Shown: in pieces, positions 57,050-64,000 of the stretch | Position numbering within the stretch: the stretch's first letter is position 1 | How the letters are laid out: every line of letters starts with the position of its first letter | NCBI GenBank assembly: GCA_036936605.1 | Contig: JAUPFV010000003.1 | Span: forward strand, 105,719,278-105,783,277 | DNA: 64,000 nucleotides | Source: Limnanthes douglasii subsp. nivea | Taxonomy: Eukaryota; Streptophyta; Magnoliopsida; Brassicales; Limnanthaceae | Reading direction: 5' to 3' | Translations under genes and position numbers: made by a program | Notes under the pieces: model-generated | The model's input: only the letters and a program-made list of their open reading frames with translations | What the model was told of the DNA's origin: nothing | Databases searched by the model: none

Positions 57050-57350
57050 TAAGCTGATCTTCTCAACGTCTTCTAGTTCGAACCTCCAGATCGAATGACA
57101 TAATTCAACACCATTATAGGTTATGAATAAATTGATTATTCAGTAATCATGAAGAGTCAATCTTCTCAACATCTTCTAGTTCGGACCTTCGCGGATCGAA
57201 CAATATGGTTTAGCACCATAATAGAGTTCAGATTGCTCGGACATTTGATGATAATGAAGAGCCCGTCATCTTAATGTCTTCTAGTTTAGAACTTTGTATC
57301 ACATGACACAATTCAACACTAGTATAGGTCTAGAAATCTTGTCCATATAA
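57050..57350. repeat. ~105-bp degenerate tandem repeat, three copies
   Basis: ATCTTCTCAACGTCTTCTAG starts units at 57057, 57160 and 57268. Each continues with a TTCG.ACCT..., GATCGAA..A.A..GTTTA/ATTCAACACCAT segment. Similarity is moderate. Confidence 0.75.
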
Positions 57351-57714
57351 TGAGTGTGAACGAGACTTTATGAGCATAACCATTACATTCGGACCTCGGG
57401 AACCTCAACTCGTCACTTTTGGATCTGGCTAAGATCCATGTGAGATCCTGAAAGTCAAGAGAACTTATGAGTCTTTCGGCTCCCTCCAATCAAGACAGAC
57501 TCATCACATTCTCTTAGTATCTTAAGATGGATCTTGGTGCCCTCAGATATCCATGATTCCTTCCATGCCCTCTACACTTATAAAAAATATCATTTCCACC
57601 CAGTCAAAGCCTAAGTATTCTAGATCGCTCACAATCTAGACTACATCAAAGCAGATTCTTTGAGTATAAGAAAGGCAAGCAAAAAACTCATATAATGTTT
57701 CCTCGACTAGCTCG

Positions 57715-58025
57715 CAATGATTATGAGAGATACTAAAAATAGAATTATTAGTATGTTCATTGTACGGTTTTGGATTGACTATTAGATTGATATTTAACCA
57801 TAAGCAAATACGATGTGTAAGTACTAGTCCAATAGTGGCCTTAAATGTAATTGGGTCTCGTGTGCAAAAACCGTAGTTGTATGGCTATAAATAAGCTTAC
57901 CACATGTCTTGGAAATGATAAATAACTCATACTATATTCATTTTCTTAGGGACTTTATCTCTCTAGAATATCTCTCTTTTCAAAGTGGTATTTTGACTAG
58001 GCTGAACCTTTTGTAGCGTTATAAC
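57715..58025 (+). repeat. Possible solo-LTR-like segment
   Basis: Contains GGCTATAAATAAGC (57884-57897), then TCTCTCTAGAATATCTCTC and a TTTTGTAGCG segment, the layout of many plant gypsy LTRs (TATA box, CT-rich leader). There is no partner copy, primer site or target duplication, so this is a weak call. Confidence 0.25.
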
Positions 58026-59920
58026 CAACTAAGCATCATTAAAATTCCACCATATTTTTTTTTTCATACATAGTTCATCAAATATTTTTATTTACTTTTC
58101 TCGTATTTTTATTCTTTTTCACATATAACTAATCAATATATATATATAATTCATTCATTTCACCTTAACATAAAATATCATACATCTTTTCAACATTTAA
58201 TTTCTTTTCATTATTCACAATAGCCTCTTTTCATATGACCAATCCTCATAAATTACAATCGGTAAAAAAATATGTTATATAGGTTGGAACTTTCACATCT
58301 TTCTTAACATCTGAAACATCAAATGCATTATGTGCCCCAATGATAATTGGTAGTAAAGAAAATATTTAGTTCACTAACTTATATCTTTTGAAGATCTTTG
58401 ATAAACCTATATATCTAAGATTTGACTACTATTTATCATAAAGTATTATTACTTATCTAGTAATATGATCCTTAAAATTATTCATTTTTTTAAATTGCAG
58501 AACTGTTTGGTTATATCATGTATTACTAATTTATCCATAACAGTATAAACAACTTATAGTATCTTGTATATAAGATTTGGCATGTGCAATGACTCATCGC
58601 CAAGTTTTTCAATATGAACATATTGGTGTTCCATGTGGTCTGTTATAAAATGTATTGTAAGATACTATCGTAATATTTTCCTTATATATATATTGTTATA
58701 TAAAAACTCGTCTAATGAAATATGTTTATTCCACGAACTAAATGACTTCATAGGACATTTGCATGAGAGTGGTAAGTTTTACTTATTGACAATCATGTTT
58801 CCAACATCTATTGTACTTTCTTTTAAAACATATATGTAAAAGGTGTAGTGTTTTTTTATACGAAGTAAAATTTCATCAAGATGCGCGATCACTACTACAT
58901 ATATTATTAACAAGTTTTACATAGTTATACTGTTTTTTAATAAAACCATGTTGACTTTTTAAGTTGCTCAATCACAATTCAAAGAATATCATAACATATG
59001 AAATTTGTAGTAAACTTGTTAGAAAATCCTTTAAAAATTATTCTCATTTATATTTAAAAATAAACATTAGAAATATATTATGAGGTCTCTCATATTTTGT
59101 GTTTACTTGAAAACTCACAGTTATTGACTTTAAACCTTTTTTTATATTAATCCACGATAATTTTATAATCAATTTGAAGCTTCATAATGATGATAATGTT
59201 TGTTTGATTGATATGGCAGAAGCACCCAATGATGAATACGTATATAAGAAACTTCCTTATCTTAGTTCATAAAATTTATTAGTGCATAATATACTAAATG
59301 GAATAAGGATTAAAAATAAAGAGGTTATGAATTGAATAAAAAAAGTCTGCCATTTCAATCTAGGGATATTCAGACGTCAAAGTTAAATGATAATTATCAA
59401 AAGATGAAACATATAAGTTTAAGTCAAACCCTTCACCCTCACGTTCACTAAGTGTCTATTTAAATGAACCTAGCAATCATCCTTATATTACTAATATGTC
59501 TTCGATTTATGCAGATCAAAAGAAATTGTTGAAGGTGTCCGCTTTTAGATTTTATGATAAATCTATCACTTAATCTTCTCTCTTTTTTCACTTGTCTTTT
59601 GACGAGATCAACTAACTTATACACTTCAACTCCAAGCCGATAATTTCGACCCCATATATATTTATCATGTACTATTGTTCCTTAATTTATTTTGTTTTAT
59701 TCTTAATATCTAGAAAATATGATATTTTAGGTGTGGAGATAGTGGAAATTGGTGAAAAAAATATCACAAATTAAATTTTAATAATCATTTAGTATTACTT
59801 AATGTATATTTTAGGACCTTATAGATTAATTCAAACTTCTGAAGTGGTTTTAAGTTTAAAGAGTTAATAATTGAATGTTTCGATTTTCATTTGAATAAGC
59901 CTTTAACAACAGTAGTATCA
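58026..59920. other. AT-rich unassigned DNA
   Basis: Only short frames; none recognised. Confidence 0.4.
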
Positions 59921-59924
59921 TATT

Positions 59925-60055
59925 GTCTCCTTTAGAGGAGGAGGAAGGTCCGCATGACTTTGGTTTTGGTCCACTTCCAAAAGGCCTCATTCTAGTTGAG
60001 ATATGTTCTTCCTTATATACTACTGATCCTTCCAATGTCTAACCAATGTGGGATG
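59925..60055 (-). promoter_or_regulatory. Repeat with snRNA-type promoter layout
   Basis: On the minus strand TCCCACATTGG (60043-60053) resembles the plant snRNA upstream sequence element (consensus TCCCACATCG). TATATAAGG follows about 23 bp further on (60011-60019), the closer spacing typical of Pol III type plant snRNA genes. Downstream reads CTCAACTAGAATGAGGCC and AAGTGGACCAAAACC, a pattern recurrent in eudicot intergenic DNA. Whether it is transcribed is unknown. Confidence 0.5.
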
Positions 60056-60109
60056 TGGAAATTTGGTCGTCACCCTAACATATATATTATTCTTTTTCTA
60101 ACTTTATAT

Positions 60110-60265
60110 GCTTAAATAGTTGTATAGTCCATCAACCATCCCATTTTCTTTTATTTAGTATTTCGACTTCAAAATCACCCTATGGATCTCTAAAGTTGGA
60201 AAAAATTATAAATTTAGTCTTTGGACTTGACGAGGGACTATACAGCGATTTAATCCTCACGTTAT
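60110..60265. mobile_element. Partial copy of the 8767-9090 MITE family
   Basis: TAGTCCATCAACCATCCCATT followed by TTCTTTTATTTAGT and ATTATAAATTTAGTCTTTGG match the left arm and middle of the 8767-9090 foldback element. The right arm is absent or rearranged. Confidence 0.65.
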
Positions 60266-62094
60266 ATGTCCTTTGGTGATTTGTCACCTAATGAATTAAG
60301 TCAACTAGCTTGATATTCATTGATTGTCACATAAAAAAAAGAATGATATTTATATATAACATAAAATATAAATACTGATGAAAAAAATAAAAATAAAAAA
60401 TACAATTGACAACTATTAAAAATAAAATTTATATTATTTAGATTTATTAATTAAATGTTCGAAAAATATTCAAGTAAATAGTATATAATGAAAGTTTAGT
60501 TTTTTTCGCAGCATGTTTATTCTTTAGATTTCTTTAAATTTTTATCTATAACAAGTGGTTAGGAATTTTTGAATTGATTCATTAACTTGTTTTGAAATTA
60601 GAAAAAAAATTATCTTAATTTATACCATAGAAGAAAGTAAAAGTTAAAGACTTGAAGACATATAAAGAAATAATAAAAAGAAGAAAGAAGAGTAAATATT
60701 TTAATCTCTAATTTTTTTATAAATTATAATTATTTAGTATTTAAAGAAAAGAGGTTAATTCTTTTATTTTACTTAATAGTGATTATAATTTTATTCATAT
60801 ACATATGAGTTTTATTTATAGAAGACTAGGATTTAGTAAAAAACTCGTAACTCTCCGTATAAATAAAATCATAAAACATTAAACAAAAGGATCTAAGCAT
60901 AGACAATATCAAACCGTATCCTTTTATTATTAATTTTCATTTGTTTTTTTTTAATTTTTGTCTAATGAACAAGATTAGCATGAACTAATTCTATTTTTTC
61001 TGGGGTTAAAAAATCTTTGTATATACATTTATTATGAATTAAATGTAAATTTAATTTTTATGTTTAATTATTTTTTAGTATTAGACTTAATATTTTCAAT
61101 TTCGTACGGGATTAATTGATTGATAATAGACTTAGGTTGACATCGAGAGGTAAAATCTAATCATGAACTATACTAATGCTACTCAGTTGAATGAATAGTA
61201 TGCTACAATATTGATCTAGTAAAGTACGAACTAGATTCTTAGATTATATGACCCTTGAAGGCTGAATTTGGTACTAATAAGCCTTGAAGGTTGAATTTAA
61301 ACACAGCTGTTATCCCGAGTTGATCTAGTTCTTGATCACAAAACAAGTACTATTTTGATCTCAAATTTGGGAAAACAATTACAATTTTCATTCTTAACTG
61401 GAGATTTTTTCCATTTTGTCTTCATGTAGAATTGATAAAAGATTTCTTGAAAATATTTGCAGATAGGTGGCTGCAATCTGAAATCTTCATAAATATTTTG
61501 GAGGTTTTTTTTTGGATTATAGCTTTCACTTCTCATTGATGATTTCCAAGTTGACTTAAATCTACAGATCCTTTAATTTCTTCAGCATTACCTCAGCTAT
61601 ATCTCATAACCATTGTCCTTGTGTTTTTGGCTCTGTTCCTGTAAAATAAAACATAATATGTGTAGGTCAAGTATATACCCTACTTACCAATTGTTAGAAT
61701 ATCAATATATTAGTATCTCAACATTTTGTAATCTCTAGTTGAAACATTAAATGTTATATCAATTGTCTAACCTTGAATGACCAAGGCTTAAACTTTCAAA
61801 AAACAATATAGCTCTTAATTGAGAATGAGCTTCACCGAGAGTAATATTTCAGTTTGATTTACACTTAAGGGAATATTTCACAAGCCAATATGTTGTGAAA
61901 TTTTACTCTCTATAGATGAGCGTTAAGGTCACTGAAAAAAAATCAACAATTTTCTATAACAAGTTACTAATGAGGATAAGAACCAAAAGACTATTCCATT
62001 TGCTAGTGAATCAAAAAGGATTTTATAATCAATTTCTAGTGAAAAAACCAACAATTTTCTATATCAATTTTTTCGAAATTTTTGAATCGTTTTC
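60266..62094. other. Very AT-rich unassigned DNA
   Basis: No recognisable gene. A short duplication, CAACAATTTTCTATA near 61945 and 62050, lies at the edge of the LINE. The LINE 3' UTR presumably extends leftwards here, but no clear poly(A) end was identified. Confidence 0.4.
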
Positions 62095-64000
62095 TTTTAT
62101 GTTGATCTATAAGTGGTGTTTATTTGGACAATATATGGAATGCATCAGTTTTAACCAAATGGTTTGATGGTTTCTAAATGTAAAACAGAGTTTACATGAG
62201 GAAGTATTTTGAATGTCTAAGAGTTTCCTAAAATTTAAACCATTTTCTTCATAAGATTTACTAATGTTTGACTAGTTAGACCAAATAATGACATTTCTGT
62301 CTTCTTTTGACCCCAAATATATTTGTTTAAAGTCTATGAATTCTATCAGTTATAGTTTCAAGGAGGCGGTAGCTTTGTATAGTAGGATGGGATTACCATA
62401 AGTACACTCGGATCTAATACCATCCTACCACCAAACTTCTTCCTTATTTTGCTAGTTATTTCATCAAATAACATATTTTGTTACTTGGATGAATATTAAT
62501 ACCCAGATATTTGATTTGAAGTTTGCTGTGATGAAACCCAATAAGGTTCTTGATAGAAATGTTAGCAGTTCTTTGACTGGTCTGGGAACTTATGAACATA
62601 GATTTTTTTTGTTTATGAGTTAGCCATAATTTTTATAATAATGATACAAAAAGTCCTAAAATCTTTTAACATTATTCATTGATCAATTCATAAATATTAT
62701 TATGTCATCTACATAACCAAGACATGAGATTGAGATGCTACTTCTTGACCAATACTTCATATTTTGGTTTTTCAGGAATTTTATTTTATTCATATTATAA
62801 AGTGCTCTTCAGTAATAATGAATAGACTGGGTGGCAATGGATCACTTTGCCTCACATCATTGGAAGAGTTGAAAAAATCATGAAGAGTACCATTAATGAT
62901 AAGCGAAAAGTAAGAATTGATTATACATTTTTTATTAACTCAATGGACTAGTTATCAAATCCAAATCAAGACAAAGTTTTAAGATAAATTTTATTGATTT
63001 CCTATCAAAACCTTTGTCCATATCTAGTTTAAAAATTATATTTCCACCTCTTACATTTTTCGTTAAGTCATGAGTCAATTCATGAGAAATTAACATATGG
63101 TCATTAATGTTTCTATTTGTCATAAAACATCCCTGATCATCAGATATGCTTTTAGGCAGAAGGTTAGCCATCTATAGTTGATCAATTTCGATAAAATTCT
63201 GTTAAAAACATTACATATGCTAATTGGCCTAAAATCACTCCATGTCCTAAGGGAATTTTTTTGTTTGGAATAACAGATAAAGCAGTTGCATATACTTTCA
63301 TAGGAGCAGATTTTCCATTAAAGTATTCTTCAATTGCATGATAAAAATGTTTTTTATTACATTCCAATAAGTTGTGTAAAACTTTGTGTTAAAACCACCA
63401 ATTCGAATCACACTATTAGGGCTGAGATATTGCATAGTTTTTAAATTTTCATCTTTTGTTATAGAATATGTAAAAACAAGTTATATTGATCTGTGATTAT
63501 ATTTGGTAAAGTATTTTGAAAATCTTCAAGATTGTTTTGAGATGTTTGCAAGTTTAGAATAGATTTAAAATAATCAATAGTTAGCTTGCATATAGTGTCT
63601 TGGTCATCAATCCATGAATCATCATTCTAGATTTCATGGATCTTTTTTATTTCATAATAGTTGTGGAAACATGATGTATTTATGTCTCTATTTTTTCTCA
63701 TAATTTTGAAACTTTTTGTTCTCAGAAAGCTTTCTCTTTGGTCGTCGATTTAGGTGGTTTTCTTTTCCTTTACACAGTCTAATCCTATCTTCAATGGTTT
63801 GAGAGTTTTCCTAACATATTTCAAGGTATTTAACTTCATCTTCTGGATTTTTAAACCATCAATTATATTAACAAAAGTATCCTAATTCCAATGTTTTAGT
63901 TTGTATTTTAACATTTTTAGCTTGAACCAGAAAACCTGTAAAGGTGTTCGAATAATGTTTACAAACCAATTATTTTCTACATTTTTTAAGAACTCTGGAT
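62095..64000 (-). pseudogene. L1-type LINE reverse transcriptase, open at right edge
   Basis: Minus-strand frames from right to left: NRDINTSCFHNYYEIKKIHE (~63680) and WIDDQDTICKLTIDYFKSIL (~63620), the endonuclease-RT linker. FYHAIEEYFNGKSAPMKVYA (63345-63285) and NKKIPLGHGVI follow. DDQGCFMTNRNINDHMLISH, then FKLDMDKGFDR (63140-63010), gives the RT palm with its first Asp. The catalytic YVDDIIIFMN is at about 62715-62690. KYLGINIHPSNK (~62505) and NFRKLLDIQNTSSCKLCFTF (~62230) end it. The order matches plant L1 elements. Stops and frameshifts make it inactive; the endonuclease would lie beyond the window. Confidence 0.87.

Noticed and set aside
57715..58025. Solo LTR as a firm call
   Set aside because: It has a TATA box and CT-rich leader only; without TG...CA ends, target duplication or a second copy it is kept at low confidence.

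Overview
The window looks like heterochromatic or gene-poor nuclear DNA of a flowering plant, most likely a eudicot. The signs are an S-domain receptor kinase gene with ordinary plant GT-AG introns, Ty1/copia and Ty3/gypsy LTR retrotransposons (several of the Tat type), hAT elements and MITEs, an L1-type LINE, and AT-rich spacers. I see one apparently intact cellular gene. Nearly everything else recognisable is mobile or repetitive DNA in various states of decay. I cannot name the species.

Layout. 1-5003 is the end of a minisatellite array with a unit of about 22 bp that runs off the left edge. 5004-11065 is AT-rich spacer with a gypsy integrase scrap and a foldback MITE. 11066-21311 holds a seven-exon G-type lectin S-receptor-like kinase whose joined exons stay open for 822 codons. 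Its last intron is about 7.3 kb and carries an hAT-type MITE followed by a decayed gypsy element with both LTRs. 22090-23460 is a decayed hAT transposase.

24325-43641 is a layered nest. A copia element was entered by a Tat-type gypsy in minus orientation (Tat-B). Tat-B was in turn entered, inside its antisense extra ORF, by a younger Tat element in plus orientation (Tat-A, 25842-33998, perfect 5-bp target duplication AGTAC). 45060-52900 is a second nest: a plus-strand Tat (Tat-D) split by a minus-strand Tat (Tat-C). 52905-55408 is an hAT element containing a Tourist-like MITE. 55409-62090 is mostly unassigned AT-rich DNA with small tandem repeats and a repeat carrying an snRNA-type promoter. 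62095-64000 is the reverse transcriptase part of an L1-type LINE on the minus strand, open at the right edge.

The most interesting material is in the Tat elements. Three to four independent copies share an arrangement of pol, then a hairpin 67-86 nt after the pol stop, then short tandem repeats, then an ORF on the opposite strand. In Tat-A the antisense ORF has a phase-preserving GT-AG intron on its own strand. Tat-A has lost nearly all of RT, RNase H and integrase but keeps gag, protease, the last codons of pol, the hairpin, the antisense ORF and both LTRs. It therefore looks like a non-autonomous derivative that moved fairly recently. The second notable object is the minisatellite: its 22-bp period makes all three frames of a strand encode circular versions of one 22-residue repeat, on both strands.

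All calls rest on reading translations and repeats by eye; no database search was run. Element edges without a stated target duplication are approximate.
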